Source: Rotaria macrura (taxonomy: Eukaryota; Rotifera; Eurotatoria; Philodinida; Philodinidae). Taken from it: a DNA stretch of 64,000 nucleotides. This document shows positions 1 to 13,500 of this stretch, piece by piece. Position 1 is the stretch's first letter. Each line of letters starts with the position of its first letter. Location of the stretch: the NCBI GenBank assembly GCA_900239685.1, contig OENT01000233.1, forward strand, positions 62,001 through 126,000, read 5' to 3'. The position numbers and the translations under genes are program-made. The notes under the pieces were generated by a model, which was not told the DNA's origin, ran no database searches, and saw only the letters and a program-made list of their open reading frames with translations.

Positions 1-2174
1 ATTCGTCATGAATTCTATACACAAGCATTTGAATATAAACCTTCATTAGCATTATTTCGTGATCATATATATATGCCATTATTAAAACGTAATCATTTAA
101 AATATTTATTTGATTATATACTATTGCCTAATAATAATAATAATATATTAACACATCATTTAAAATTTATGTGTACATATTTAAAAGAGCAAGAAATGCA
201 TCATTCATTACAAGAATTACAGTTATTCATGCATGATTTTATAAATGCTGCATTTACATCGATTAAAATTTTTACTTCTAATCGAACGACATATATAGAT
301 TTATTTGAAAAACGTTTAAAGTATTTACAAATTGCTTTCGAATGTTTTCAACAATCAAAAATTGATACTGAACAAACCGTAGTGAAAATTCAAAGGTATG
401 AACATTGTTTACGATTTTAGATTAACACATATGTATTATTACAAAGGAAACTTATCGATCAATTAAAATTAAAATCAACATCAATATTCTTTAGAACAGT
501 ACTAATATATTAGTAACTTTGTCTGTTTTATTTTATTCGGTTGAACAACGAAGAATCTGTAGAAATCCTAGTCTGGTTTTTGCATCGAACTTGTTCGACA
601 GAATGAATCAACTCAATAAATTAATATTTTTCACTTATTCAGATTTATCTACGAGTCGAGATCAAGTCAAAAAATACTAAATATATAGTAACATCGAATA
701 TACTAGTCAGCAATTGATGATTTCGCATACGCTTTTCTATAAAGCTCACATTTAGACCAGATTTCGTTTGATAAATTATATTAAATATGATACGATTTGC
801 GAAAAACTTTCCATTGAAAACGAAAAGTATCGATAGATGCGGAGGAATAAACTACATATTGCATATTCTGATAGGGTCATTATTTTATTCGCGTTCTTTA
901 TGAAGATTCAATCTTCTGCGGATAGAATATTAACTTGTGCATAGTAAAATATTATTGAGAAATAAATAGTCTTCTTCACAATCGTACTACTATTCATTTA
1001 TGTCTGTTTAAATGTTTAACATACATTACGTTCGAACTCTATCAAAATGATTCATTCATTGCAATAACATAAAACCGTGTAGTTTTGAGAATAATATAAC
1101 ATCAATATCGAAAACTCTATCAAAGTTCAAGTTGCCAATTTGAAAATCTAAATGACAACGTTCTGATACATGTTCTTTGAATTGACTTTATTTAATCTTG
1201 AACTTGATATTATTTTCTTGTTTTCCTCTACAATATCTCCTTCGTTTATTCACTCCGTAGAGAATAGAGCGTCTCTATACATACTTTTATATTCAGAATC
1301 GATAGCTTCGTTCTATGACGATTTTCTTGCTAACTTTTGTAATAATGTCGAAGATCGATCTGGTATGAAGTTTAATCAATCTGAAAGTTTATACTCACAT
1401 ATACATAGGATAAATTATATCGCTTTCGTTTATTTTAGCGCTACAAGCAAAATTGACCTTCAATTAGAACTAACACGTTATATTTACACACAACTTAAAC
1501 GATTGAATGCTAATGGTTCAAATATTCTTATTAATTGTCCAACATTATTTGATGGAAAGGAATCCGTTATTAAACTTATCCTAGGCATAATAGCAATATC
1601 TGAGACAATGGCTGGTATCTTTCCTTTAATTAAGAAAATCATAAATGTAACATTCTTTTTGTAAAAATCTATCGGTTTTTTTCTTGATATATTCGATACT
1701 TTTCTTTTTAGGAATCTAATATTTCACCAACCGAAGTATTTGTTCCATGTGCTGAACAATTTGGTAAACGCCGTGATTATCGTTCTCTTCAACAACTACT
1801 TCAATTGATTCGTGAAAATGGTTATAGTGATAATAAATTAGATGACGATATCATTGAAAGTTGTGTACGACAATCAGGTTCTGATGTTGAACAAGTAAAA
1901 TCAACAGATGAAACTCTACTTTGAATTTCTTGTATTCATTCGTTTTTTCTAGAGTCGAGAACAAGATACATTAATACAAATGATAAAAAATGATGATACT
2001 CGTATAAATGTTTATATTGCCGTTGGTAAATTACGTGCTGCTTATTTAATAGCGATTCGTCTCGGAAAAGAAGATAAAGTTCGTTTGATTCGTGATGATG
2101 CACAGAAAAGTGGTCAAACAGCTGTCTATGATATATGCAAAAAATGGTTAGAAAATCGAGCAAGTGAACAGTGA
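1..2174 (+). CDS. ZFYVE26: Spastizin / ZFYVE26, C-terminal part (5' end outside window)
   Basis: C-terminal end of the large FYVE-domain protein that works with spatacsin and AP-5 in lysosome/autophagosome recycling. Exons read as <1-395, 1439-1646, 1712-1894 and 1953-2174; all junctions keep frame. The final exon carries the most recognisable stretch (IKNDDTRINVYIAVGKLRAA, then AYLIAIRLG and VYDICKKWL), matching the end of vertebrate spastizin (HNDDNKVRAYLICCKLRSAY, QDICAQWL). Exon 1 has the helical region with QELQLFMHDFINAAFTSIKI. Only the last ~335 residues are here; the FYVE finger lies upstream. The intron at 396-1438 is far longer than the other two (65 and 58 bp). ZW10 starts 193 bp downstream on the same strand. 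The alignment is from memory; the C-terminal match makes the call fairly sure. Confidence 0.85.
396..1438 (+). other. Long intron of ZFYVE26, no recognised content
   Basis: About 1.04 kb between the donor AG|GTATGA and the acceptor TTTTAG|CGCTAC. I see no conserved coding stretch, no terminal inverted repeats and no RNA gene. An open frame runs into the following exon from about 1170, but its upstream part has no family resemblance. Confidence 0.6.
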
Positions 2175-2349
2175 AATTCATCTAGTCTTTCGTATAATAA
2201 ACCACAACAAATATTTATTTTATTCTCGCTTCTGATTATACAATGTTTCCTTAGGGTGATTTCTTTTTCTTTATAGTAATGCCACTTTTCTTTTTTAAAA
2301 GAAATAAAAAAGGATAAATATGATTTTTTTAAACTTATTGTAATTGATT

Positions 2350-2367
2350 TAGATTTTTGCTTTCTAG
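2350..2367 (+). promoter_or_regulatory. Putative trans-splice acceptor abutting the ZW10 start
   Basis: A T-rich tract ending TTTCTAG lies immediately before ATG at 2368. No coding exon that could donate to it precedes it in this gene, and the upstream gene ends at 2174. This is the arrangement expected of a spliced-leader acceptor in a downstream operon gene. A very short 5'-UTR intron is the alternative. Confidence 0.5.
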
Positions 2368-5300
2368 ATGTTGGCCGATTTTTTAGAAAAAAATAATATT
2401 AAAACATTCAATCGTAAGTTTTGATTTTTGTTTATCATGTATCTCTCGAATTTTCTCATCAATTTTCATATAACTATGTTGGGTCTTTCGACGATAATTG
2501 TCGTTGAAGCAGAAATATGTATATCGCTGTCTTGTGTAGTTTGCATTCAGTATGAAATAGTGTGTAGTTAAAGATTCGACAGCCCCATTGTCGAGAAATC
2601 GAAATGTCGCATCGATTAATTCGTAGATTGTTTCAGTTCTTCCTATGTACTTATTCATAGTAAGAATGATATCGAACAAGTGGTATGAAACAAAGATTTT
2701 CTAGCAACCAATCGAAGGTGAACATTTCAGAATTGGCGATGATTAGTTTGCTACCATGAAGTCCATGTAAAGAGAGCAAATTAGATGATATGTATCCTGT
2801 TTCCATTCATAGGAGAATACTAGTTGACGATATAGTATTTTTCACATCCTTGAGAGATTTGTAAATATGTAGTATAAAGTTCCTAAATGGATAAGAATGG
2901 TTTCGAAATTGATAAGTAATATCTACAAAAACGAAAACAATATGTTGATTCTATCGAGAATCCATAACCCAATATTTTTATTGGTAAGTATTTGTAAAAT
3001 TTTGTTACTGTTCCATGTGAAATTTTTTTTAAAATTGAGTGAAGATTAATCGAGCTTTTTGCTTAATAAATTCGAATGAAAATTGAAACAGCGTATGTAT
3101 CTTCATATGTAAGCATGTGAACTGTCTTGGAATAGAAAGGTGTGAGTAGCATTCATGTTAGTCGCTCGAAAAAAGAAGAACGTTCCATTGGATTGAGATA
3201 GGGTCGACTTTGATTTATTAAATAATCTGAAAAAAGAAATATTATTTAGAATCCATTAGTTCTGATCAAATCAACGTACTGAAAGATAATCTGAAACAAG
3301 AAATTGATGATAAAAAAAATCAAGTACATGAATTATACGTAACCAAAACTCAAGACATAAATAAAATTAATTTGCAAACTGAAAAACTCATCGAACAATG
3401 CGAACATTTAGAAATAAAACGAAAAGAATTAGTTCAACAGATTGATGATTATTCAAAATTGGAAAGTCATGCTCGTCATGTTAATTCTAATTATCATCAA
3501 GTTCATCATTTAAATCAGTTTATTGATGGTATTAAACAATTAATTGAATTGCACACTCATATTCATGGTAAACATAGAAAAATAAAACGATTTTTCAGTA
3601 AATTTCTACTCTTGTGGTTGCTCGTATGATTTTTTGCCTTAGAATGTCGACATTTATGTAAGAAAGGTCATTTAAATGATGCGAAAGTATTGTATCTAAC
3701 GATCGAAAATTTAATTGATAATCAATACTTATTTCCACATACGAATGAGAAATTTTATCAACAACATGATCCACTATATGAATCATTTCAACGCTATGTA
3801 AGACAGCTACGTACAGATATTTATCAAACACATAATACGTTATGGAATGATGGTGTGGATCGAACGAATAAAAATCAATTGAAAATAAATATTAATTATC
3901 TTGATCAACTGTTTAAATGTACGTTCTATGAAGAGAAAGGAGAAAAATTACTCATGGAAAAAAATATTCAAACATTTGCATCTTACTGTTTTCAAGGATT
4001 CATTCATGTATTAATTGAGAAAACAATGAAATTTACTATCGATGAAGACACAACAATGGTTTTCATTCGCATTGAAAATAGTGAGAATATAGAAAATGAT
4101 ATCGAACAATTTAATGAAACATTAAATTATTTAAAGAGATTTTTCGACGTATTGAATCAGCATATACTATCAAGAGTAATGGTAACTCAAATAACGAAGG
4201 ACAGGTAATTCATTTGAGAAATATTTTCTTCTACCGTTGTTAATACGATTTGGATTACCATCTAGTTTAGCAGATTTTCGATGGATAGTATATAGTACAT
4301 ATGAGATCACGGCATAATTTATACTATTGTGAATGTATCCCGAAGTTATAGATTCATGTTACAATTGTAACAACAATGTAAACCCTACTTGAGAATCCTT
4401 TAACGCATTCTCGTGGAGTCATCGAGATTAAGGGGGTATAAGAATTTATTTACCAATGTCCATCGGGGCTACGAAAATATAGAAGAAAATCAAGAGAAAT
4501 AACTGTTCATTTTCAATATGAATTTTTGGTAAGTGATGACTAACATTGTGACTTCTACCTGAGTCGTCAGGTCAACAACTCATCGTTGAAATTCCTACCA
4601 ATTTACTGACAACACAGAAGTTTATTTGGAAAAATGGGGTAGCGAAAGAAAGAAGTTGATACCAACGATAGGGATTGACGTATGTGTAGCACTCTCAAGT
4701 CGCTTTAAATAATCCCTCCATAGGGAATCCCGGTAAACTTTAGTATAAATCCATCGGGACTCGTTGAGAGGTTCTCGACTTGAAAAGTCATTAAAATAAA
4801 TGCTCGACTCGTCTGTCTTTCAGTTTTTATACATATGATATTTCTGTTTCGTTGAGTTTTTTGTTGAATAAGAGAAGTTTCGATTCTTACACTAATGTTC
4901 GATCATAATAGATGCATATTTTAAAAAATACTTGCAAATTATGATACCGATCCAATTTTTTTGTTTCAAAATTGTATTCGATAAGACATCACAGATAAAC
5001 CGAGAACAAATGTGAATGACTTCGCTCAACGGACAAAATCTTATCCGAATTCAGGAGACGGAGCCAACCGTCCACTAATAATCAAGAAGCCGAGTATTAA
5101 TAACCACTTGATGCCAATTGTAGAGGTCGGTCAAAGCCTTTAGTTATGCATGCCAACATTTTCTGATAGAGAAAGATCCCCAGGACGAAAAACCTACAAG
5201 TAGGCCTCCGTCGGATTCAATGATTAAAAAACGTAGCACACACGGAAAATCCAATGATATCCTATGAACGTCATACTTCAGCACGATACCATTATTAACC

Positions 5301-7434
5301 GCTTACCCCTACTTCCGTTCCCTTGTGCAATTAAATTAGATGCTGAATTACAGATTAAATCCACTTTCTCTCAACTTGATAAAATAAAGTAAAACACATT
5401 CAAGCGAATTGGATTTCAGACTTTAACGGATAATATCGGTTTTGAGATTCGATTAAGTGAGCTCAATGTGAGTCTGATTGAATTCGCAAAACATTAGGCA
5501 TCCAAACCTCATGTTTTTTATTCTTTAGATCAATTGAATCAATTCCACTAATGACTATCTTCTCATCAACGATTGTCAATAGTTTTATTGAAATCATTCG
5601 TGAACATCTGTTAGACATTATTCCAAATGATTTTCAATACATGGATATATTTCGTTCGTTACTCAAAACTGTAAATGAATTTGAAAAATATCTTGTCGAA
5701 ATAAAATTCTTTTCTGCTAATCAAATCTCGAGTATAATTTCATCTGTTGTTGGAAATATTGAAGAGTCAATAATTAAAAGTCGTTGCCGCACATATTTAC
5801 TTCAAAGTCGACAACTACTTCAATCCAATGGAATAATTACAACATCATTAAAGACTATGGAAGTTGGTGATGATGAAGAAATATTCAAGCAAAATGAACT
5901 AGCAAAAGAAAAACATAAAAATGAAACTTCAACCAATATTTTATCAACAACTATAAGTTTAGATGAATTAGACGCAAATATGTTTCGATTTCCACGTACA
6001 ACTATTGTGTAAAGATAAACAAACTTTTATTTTCTGTTTGTTCTCCATATGATTTACATTTTTTTTTACAGGGAACATGTTTATGAGTATATGGAATCTA
6101 TTAGAACTGTTTTAAAAGAAGCTGATCAATCAGAAAACTATGGTGCACACTTTTGTACAACAGCAAGGAATATGATAGAGTTATTCCATGTCATATACGC
6201 CAATTTACATGAACGAAAAGCAGAAGAATTTTCTTTTTTAACAGGTCAATATTCTTCACATACATTTGATTCTATGAATCTAATATATCTGTACTAATAC
6301 ACTCTTGACGACGTCTAAAATGTCTTCGTAATCCTAAAATGATCAGACGATCATTGTGTGTTACCATCAACCTTTTTCGTTTCTCTGAACATTAGATTAT
6401 GCATTCTATCTGCTTTTTAAAGTATCTTAAATCGAAACAATTAATTTTATCTACTTTCTAATGGATAATAATTAAATTGATGAGGTTTTTTTATTCAAAA
6501 ATATTGAAAAAGCATAATATCTACTCGTACCAATCTTGAATATTGATATCAAAATATACGAGCATTGTCATACATTTCTATTTTAGCTTTACATTTTAAT
6601 ACGTATATGTATGTTGCACATGTATGTCTTATTCTTGGTGAAGAATATTATCATCTAAAGACAAAAACAGGCGATGGTCAACCAATAACATTTGTTGACT
6701 ACGTTCCTGTATTTCGTAATCAAGCTGCCAATTTACTTAAATCTCAATTAGACATTCAAAGAGAGACGCTAACATCTTTCATAGAAGAAATTGGAGGTTT
6801 CGAAAATATTGATTTGCTAAATGTTTGACTTCGCTCACATGTTTTCATTGTTGTTTATTTTAATAGCCTTTCGCAATCTCGTTGTTGAAGATAACAATCA
6901 AGATATATTAAAACGAGCTATCAATAAATGTATTATGCATATGCAGAGTCTCACTCATAATTGGCGAAATATCTTTTCACCTCAAGTCTATTTTAAAGTT
7001 GTTGGTACGATTAGTTGAAGAATAAGAAAAGTAAAATGTTTATATGATTTCTTTTCAATAATCTAGGATATCTATGTGATCATGTTAGTCATCTTCTTAT
7101 TAAAGAAACATTATCACTTGAAGATATTCCAGAACAAGAATGTCAAATAATGGTAGACGTTTTTACACAATGGTCAACGTTCTTACAAAATATACTTGTT
7201 AAAGATGATCTTAGTCCTGGATTAAACATTCTTGCTCGTTTAGCACCAAATCTAACAAGATTTAATGAACTATGTCTTGTTCTTAATAGTTCTTTACAGA
7301 ATATTGTTGATCGATGGTTCAATGGACAAGGACCACTTGCTAGTCAATTTACAGCTTTAGAAATAAAACAACTCATTCGAGCTCTTTTTCAAACGTCTGA
7401 CAGGCGCACGGCAGCTCTTGCAAAAATTCAATAA
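2368..7434 (+). CDS. ZW10: Centromere/kinetochore protein ZW10
   Basis: ZW10 is a subunit of the RZZ complex, which recruits dynein and checkpoint proteins to kinetochores, and of the NRZ tether for Golgi-to-ER vesicles. Eight exons: 2368-2413, 3250-3567, 3643-4204, 5529-6008, 6072-6244, 6587-6796, 6867-7004, 7067-7434, giving 764 aa (human about 779). The N-terminus is coiled coil rich in Glu, Lys and Gln. The C-terminal end has DRWFNGQGPLAS, LIRALFQTSDRR and AALAKIQ, almost the same as the vertebrate ending. YMYVAHVCLILG and FVDYVPVFR match the middle of the ZW10 C-terminal domain. I placed the donor of exon 6 at 6797 rather than 6823 because only that keeps phase and the alignment. Introns 1 (836 bp) and 3 (1,324 bp) are much larger than the others. 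The start directly follows a splice-acceptor-like sequence. Confidence 0.93.
2414..3249 (+). other. Long first intron of ZW10
   Basis: 836 bp from C|GTAAGT to ATTTAG|AATCC. No recognised coding, repeat or RNA content seen on either strand; a 98-codon minus-strand frame (2383-2679) has no recognisable family. Confidence 0.6.
4205..5528 (+). other. Very long third intron of ZW10
   Basis: 1,324 bp from AG|GTAATT to CTTTAG|ATCAA. It is somewhat less AT-rich than neighbouring introns. I found no open frame, no terminal inverted repeat and no tandem repeat. It could hold a decayed insertion, but nothing in the sequence proves that. Confidence 0.5.
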
Positions 7435-7517
7435 ATTTTTTTTTTCTTTTTATTGCTTGTTTTTTTTTGTGTTTGTCTTCGGGAAGAATGATCGTATTTA
7501 TTGTATTTTCATAAAAT

Positions 7518-7538
7518 TCTTCTGTTTAAGATTATTAG
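7518..7538 (+). promoter_or_regulatory. Putative trans-splice acceptor abutting the HIT-protein start
   Basis: The ATG at 7539 directly follows ATTATTAG, with T-rich sequence upstream. The ZW10 stop is only 104 bp away, and an AATAAA overlaps that stop codon. This fits an internal operon acceptor. Confidence 0.5.
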
Positions 7539-8194
7539 ATGGGTGCCGAGCAGGCTAAAACTCGAAATAAAAAAGGTGTAACCTATTCGAAAGAAAACAA
7601 TGATATAGTTGATTGTTTATTTTGTCGAATTATACGAGGTGAATCACCAGCAAATCCATTATGGTATCGTGATGATCGATGTGCTATTTTCATTCCCCGA
7701 TCGCCAGCTGCACGATTACATTTGTTAGTAGTACCTTTAGAGCATATTCGAAATGTTTCAGTACTTACAGAACAGCATCGACCATTGCTTGAACATATGC
7801 AAAAAGTAAATAGTTTGATATGATCTTAGATTTTTCAATAAACTTTTTATTTCAGGTAGCCATGGAACAACTTAGAATACACGCGCAACATAATGGACCA
7901 CCATTGGCGTCTCTTTCACCGCCACCATCTCACTATGCTTTTAACCGAGGAAATTTGCCTGCCTTGTTCTCATCATCTGATATCGTCGAAGACGAGCCAA
8001 CATCCGTGGATTCTTCATTTGTTCTTTGTTTTCATGTTCCACCTTACAATTCAATAGATCATCTTCACCTACATGCCATTCAGAAGCCTTATAGAAATTG
8101 GTGGAATCATTTCACATTTGCAGAAAATCTTCCTTGGCATGGATCATTAGACCATATTCTTCGTAATTTGTCCTCATCGAAATCTAAACTGTGA
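7539..8194 (+). CDS. HINT3: HIT-domain hydrolase, HINT3-like
   Basis: Two exons (7539-7805, 7856-8194; 50-bp intron) encode 201 aa. The family hydrolyses nucleoside phosphoramidates; HINT3 is an adenosine-5'-monophosphoramidase. The N-terminal half has a CLFCRII motif followed by AARLHLLVVPLEHI, the typical HIT beta-strand region. The catalytic histidine triad is DHLHLHAI near residue 170, preceded by FHVPPYNSI, as in HINT3 (FHMPPFCSISHLHLH). A Pro/Ser-rich insert of about 40 residues separates the two conserved halves and is longer than in the vertebrate protein. It is the last gene of a tight same-strand trio. The HIT call is firm; the HINT3 assignment is likely. Confidence 0.85.
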
Positions 8195-10581
8195 TGCTTA
8201 TACCTTTTATTTTTCTATGTCTGTTTTAAACAATTATAAATATACACATAGTACAAATTATTCGTGTCCAGCTTACTATTCGAGAAATACTTCATACGTA
8301 TGCAGAGTTACACCGATTATTCATTTTAGAACTACCTCACTATTAAAAGACAGATTCATGTTTCCCATCATAGTTTAATCATTTAGAACTGATATCTCAC
8401 TAGCGACGTGCTTTATGCCATCAGAATTTTGTTCAAGGATACTTTCAAATATACATGAAAAAACAGTTTCCAAGATAGTATTTTATCGTACAAAAATAAA
8501 TAGACTCGAATGACATTATTTCATGATTCTTGGATAATTTTCGATGAAGAATCTTTGTTAGAATATTGATTGAGAAGAATTTAAAAAAATTTCAACTAGA
8601 ATTACACAAAAGCAAATTTTAATCCGAAAATTTACATGAACACAGTTTTTTCGAAAAATGATGTATTCTTGAAATAGTTCTAGATGTTTCACGTTTGTTC
8701 GAATTCAATGAAAGAATTCATTAACCGTTCTCCTTCGTGTATCTATTTAGGAGTTTCTAGCACGAACTAAAAGATAACTATAAAAATGATAATCAGCGGA
8801 GGGTTCCTATGAGTGTCCAGTTCTCAATTTGTCTAAAGTGATACTTCTGATTTTCGAATGAAAAATTCCATTTGTTTGTGCGATTTCTTAATTCAAAGTT
8901 CTTAGCGCAATCTTTGATCATGTCGCTTGCCAATAAAAAGGAGACATCCACATTCAGAAATAGATTTTACAATTCATTTTCATCGACTACGGATCCAATG
9001 GAGAATGAACGTTTGCGAAAAAATATTTTCCACGAAGACATCATAAACATTCTTTAGGTCGAGAACATTTTTCAGAAGGTTATGTACTTTCAGATTAAAC
9101 AAGAGAACTTTTCAGAGTGTCAACATGTTCTGAAAATCTCTTATCATCTTCAAAAATATGCAGGCTCACATTAGAAAATATGTCAACAATATACTTTTCT
9201 TGAGTCGGCTATTTGTTGATCAATGTTTAAGTTCATACTTGATATTGAGTTTTTCCTTTTTGTCTTTTCATAAAGGTATTGATGATTAAAAATTATTTTG
9301 AAATAGTTGAATACTAAAATAAATGATTTATGTAGAAGAAGAAAGTACGAATTCACTGAATTTTCTTCAATTCTACTTCAAGGTAAGTTGTACAAAGAAG
9401 GTAGAAGACACACAGTGCAATAGAATCAATTCGTGCTCATCTCACAAAAGTCCGAGCTTTCTATACGCTTCGATATCAACAGGAATCATTGAGCGATAGC
9501 ATTTACGAAAAAAATCTTTGTGATGATGTTGGAAGTTGCAGCTTGATTTATTTCATCGTAAGAGAGTAAACATGTTTTAGGGAGGAGGAATGGTAATCTC
9601 CTCGATTTCTGTCTATTGAATTATTTCATACTTGACTATGTCTATGACTGCTCTCCAAATAGAGTAACGCTTCAACTACTATCGTATTCATGCTTGATTA
9701 TAGATACTTTGAACAATTTGAATAGCTTAGCACATATCAAAGTAGATATTAGTAAAAAATAAAACTAACTAATACGACTGAAGTAGCGTACAGATTTTCT
9801 TGAGAAAGTATATGCGTTCAAATAAGTCATTGTCAATTTTCACCAGATACAGAAAGAAAAAACATGATCATTAAGGTTGACATTCGTTGCTCTCTTAAAT
9901 AGACGATGCGTTTATTCAGACAATTTCTGTGTATAGTTTGTCATTGCGACCATATGTTCATTGGTTGCAGCGAATATCAAAACTAGAGACGTTGAAACAC
10001 GACCTTACTGATGGGATCATACACTTAGATCTTTACTACACTAAATAAAATTGAATAACTAAATAGATATACGAGAAACTTGATGTGGTAAAAAATCTCA
10101 TTATAGTACACACTCGATCTTTTTGTAAATCAGAAGTAAGCTTTTAAGAGACGTACAAATGCCTGTAGATGAAATCAAAATAAAGAGTTCCATCGACTTA
10201 TTAAAAACTTTACGAAGTTCAAAATAATCGGAGGGAATCTAATGGAATTCTAGATACCATAGCGTATACTAAAACTTGAGATTCCTTGATGTTGATCTGT
10301 TTATTTTACAGTATCACACATATTAAGAAGATTGAGGGAGCCAATGAAAATTATAAAAAATTGACGAAAGTTAAACTCGTTAGTAAAATGATATTGAAAT
10401 AACAATTATCCCCACAATTGTCAAAAAAAAACAAGGGTATTGATGTAAATCGAGTTTTAACAATGAAACGGGAAAAAGAAACGAAAAATTGTAAAGAACC
10501 AACTCTATTAGCTGCCGATGTATTTTATGCTTAGATCCTGTTAATATCAGCATGGATAGAAAAATGATTTCATGAGATAGT
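8195..10581. other. Gene-free interval between HINT3-like and dNK
   Basis: 2.4 kb between the convergent ends of a + and a - gene. Only short chance frames (for example 8872-9057) are present. I see no tRNA, repeat array or paired inverted repeats. Confidence 0.5.
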
Positions 10582-13500
10582 TCATGCTGAGCATTTTTCT
10601 AACTTATCTTGTCTGGTAGCCAAAAACTTGAAAATTTTCTGTACTGCTTCTTCAAAGACTTTTTCTTTTGTCTGATTGCCATCTACTACCAATACGTTCG
10701 GCATAGAACCTTGCGATCCATCAATTTCAATAGGAAAAAGCCATTTTTCGTACAAATTGTGCAGATCGTAGAGATAAGTTGTGTCGACTGATGTTTCTTC
10801 TTTCTTTTCTCGAATTTTTAGACGATTCATACACGGGGTTGGATCTGTTTGCAAATAAGCTGAAATTTCAAATCTAAGCGTATTTAAGTCATATAGTTAA
10901 ATGAAAAATAAAACATGCTTATGATCGAAGTAGCTAGGGAATTAAACTGTACAACATTATACAGTTGCTTGGTCGATAAGTAAAAATATGCTTCACTCTA
11001 GTTCCGCATTCGTTAGGTATTCGAAATGGTAGCTTACCAAAATTCAATTTCAGTCTCCGAAAAAAAACAATAAAAAAGTGTTCACATCAAAGACGATAGG
11101 AAAAATATATTCGTATCAATTTACGACTTTTATCTAATTAAACAAGTTTTGAAGCCATGCAACTCTAGCTAACTAGTGTAAAGAGTAATTGTCAGAACTT
11201 TAGAAACTTTGAAGAACGACTGTAGAAGTATTTTACTTATGGAAATTTGCAGATTGTTGATTAAAACATATTATCATGAATTTACTCCAGAACGAACAAT
11301 CATGTGACAAGGAATTTTGCAATTCGTACTATGCTTAGAATTTAAAATCTACCTTAAATTATCTACTCATTCAAAATCATGCGAGGCAGGAATGAAAAGT
11401 TGCACTATTCTAGGTAAACTAGAAAATTGAAACTTATTAAAGAAGTTCAATCTTCATTCTCTTTCTATCTCTCACCATCGAAATATTGTCATAGTCTGTT
11501 TTCATAAGCGATAATGCTGTTCGCTATATGGTCTTATTAAACAATCTTTACTTACGAATTAAGTCGACATGGCAGTCTTTGTTTCTCGTAATCATCTGAT
11601 AAAAGTCATCCAAAATCTTATACTCAGCCATGTTGAGATACTGACTATTGCGCGAATTCTCCATGAAACAATATCGAGCGGCTTGAATTGATCGTTCCAT
11701 GAGTTTGACAGATTTCGTATAATTTTTCACATGTAACTTTGCATAAGTCATAAAAGCCATTATTTCAAAAGTAAATGCCCATCTTTTACAATCTTCATAG
11801 TACAGTTGCTAAATATAAATATGATATCAATCATCATTGAAGAAAATGACTTACTAGAACGTTGTGGCCTTCAACATTGGTCCACGCTTCGACGGGTTCC
11901 TGTAAAATCTAAAAATTACAATAGCTCGTTATATTTTACATAATATTGAGATAAATTTAATCATATGTAAGAAAAACGACTGAGTTTCATCATTGGCTAT
12001 CTTCCGTCTGCAACAATAATAAAGATCTAAAGACTTGTTTAATATTGTGCTGTCTCTCAGAAACTAGAAAAGAACTGAACGATACTGTCCAGAGAATCGA
12101 TTTAAACGTGACTCCTATCACGCTACTTTGGGCTGATATGATAAACAGTCGTGTACAAAAACGTTTCTTATTAAATTTCTTACTGTAGCCTGACTTGTGT
12201 ACGTCATTTAATAATCATTTTGCATTTTGTTTACATGCAATCACTTGAAATTTTCCTCTTTATCTGTACGATTATTCATGTCTTGTGAACATTGTGTAAG
12301 AAAATTTATTACATAGGAATGTGAAGCGTTGCGATCTTCCGAAAGTAGATATAGTGAATCTATTGGTTTTAGTTTAAGTGCAGCGTGGCATTTTCATACT
12401 TGATCGATTGGCAATCCTATTTGTCTACCGTAACGACTCATTAACGGCCGTGATTCATTTCAGAATATTTTTTCTTATATCAGTGGAGTCCCTCGGATAC
12501 TGCTATCAATGATCTCTTTCGTTTTGATATTATGCTCTTACCAGTCGTAGATCATGTGATTTTTCTTTCTCTCTGTACTTGTTTCGTGCTAATATGCGTG
12601 TTTTCTCTTCTTGGTTCCTCGTGTTCGGAATTTCCAACATGGCTTCCCTACTCTCATCATCACTTAACATTTGGCTTTACAGTTTTGCGAAGAAAGATAT
12701 CCTTGGAGAGATCGTTAATTATGGAAGCATAGTAAAAAGGGATTTATAATGACACAGATCATATCCTACTCTAACACACTTGTGAGTATCCATGCTCATT
12801 ACAGATACGTCTAATCTTTTATTTGTGAATAAGATTTGTATTAGTGGGACATAAACTGTTGTTCATCGTTTTCACATCTTCTAGAACTTCAACTATGAAA
12901 GTATGTTGTCTTAACTGTATATGACTTCTACTATGCTGTTACATTGCGTGTCTTAATATTGGCACTCTAGATTTTATTCTTTTTTAAAGATAAGACTTTA
13001 TAGATCAGCATCCATAAGCAGCATTGATTAGTCTACTACTTAACAGAATCTTGCATGAGGAAAAAATTCTACTAATAGCAGCTGCTCACGATGCCTAGCA
13101 TCTTTAGATTAACTGGTTAAGCACGATGAGCACGATTAACTCTTGCATTTCGGCATAGAAAAGGTTGATGATAATCAGGAACAAACAGACTAATTTCACT
13201 AGCCATGATATACTAAGCGAAATTACTGAGTCGAGAACAAGTTTTATTTTTCGCCTAAGTGAACTGATGAGATACTTGCTTTTATATAAAAATTTACACT
13301 TGTCTTAGCACAAAATTATGTATTGAAGCAACAGTCGACGGCAATCATTTTTATGAAGAAAGTCTTGCTAAAAAACTTTCACAAACTTTATTTCTTCTTC
13401 AAATCGAAGAAAATAATTTGATAATAAAAGATACTCAATGTAACTCTATGAGGTTATGCATTATATCGTAACACTATCAGGAGTAGTTATAATGCTTGAA

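Noticed and set aside
1170-1438. Upstream half of an open frame running into ZFYVE26 exon 2
   Set aside because: No family resemblance before the acceptor TTTTAG at 1437; exon 1 joins exon 2 in phase there.
6797-6822. Extending ZW10 exon 6 to the GT at 6823
   Set aside because: That donor leaves phase 0 whereas the next exon needs phase 1. The GGAG|GTTTCG donor at 6797 keeps frame and gives a better family alignment.
8872-9057. 61-codon plus-strand frame in the 8.2-10.6 kb gap
   Set aside because: Short, unassigned, with no splice sites or neighbouring coding exons; expected by chance.
11900-11908. Nearer acceptor for deoxynucleoside kinase exon 2 (CAG before GAACCC)
   Set aside because: It would delete three residues before EPVEAW that the family has; the acceptor nine bases upstream restores them (ILQ) in frame.
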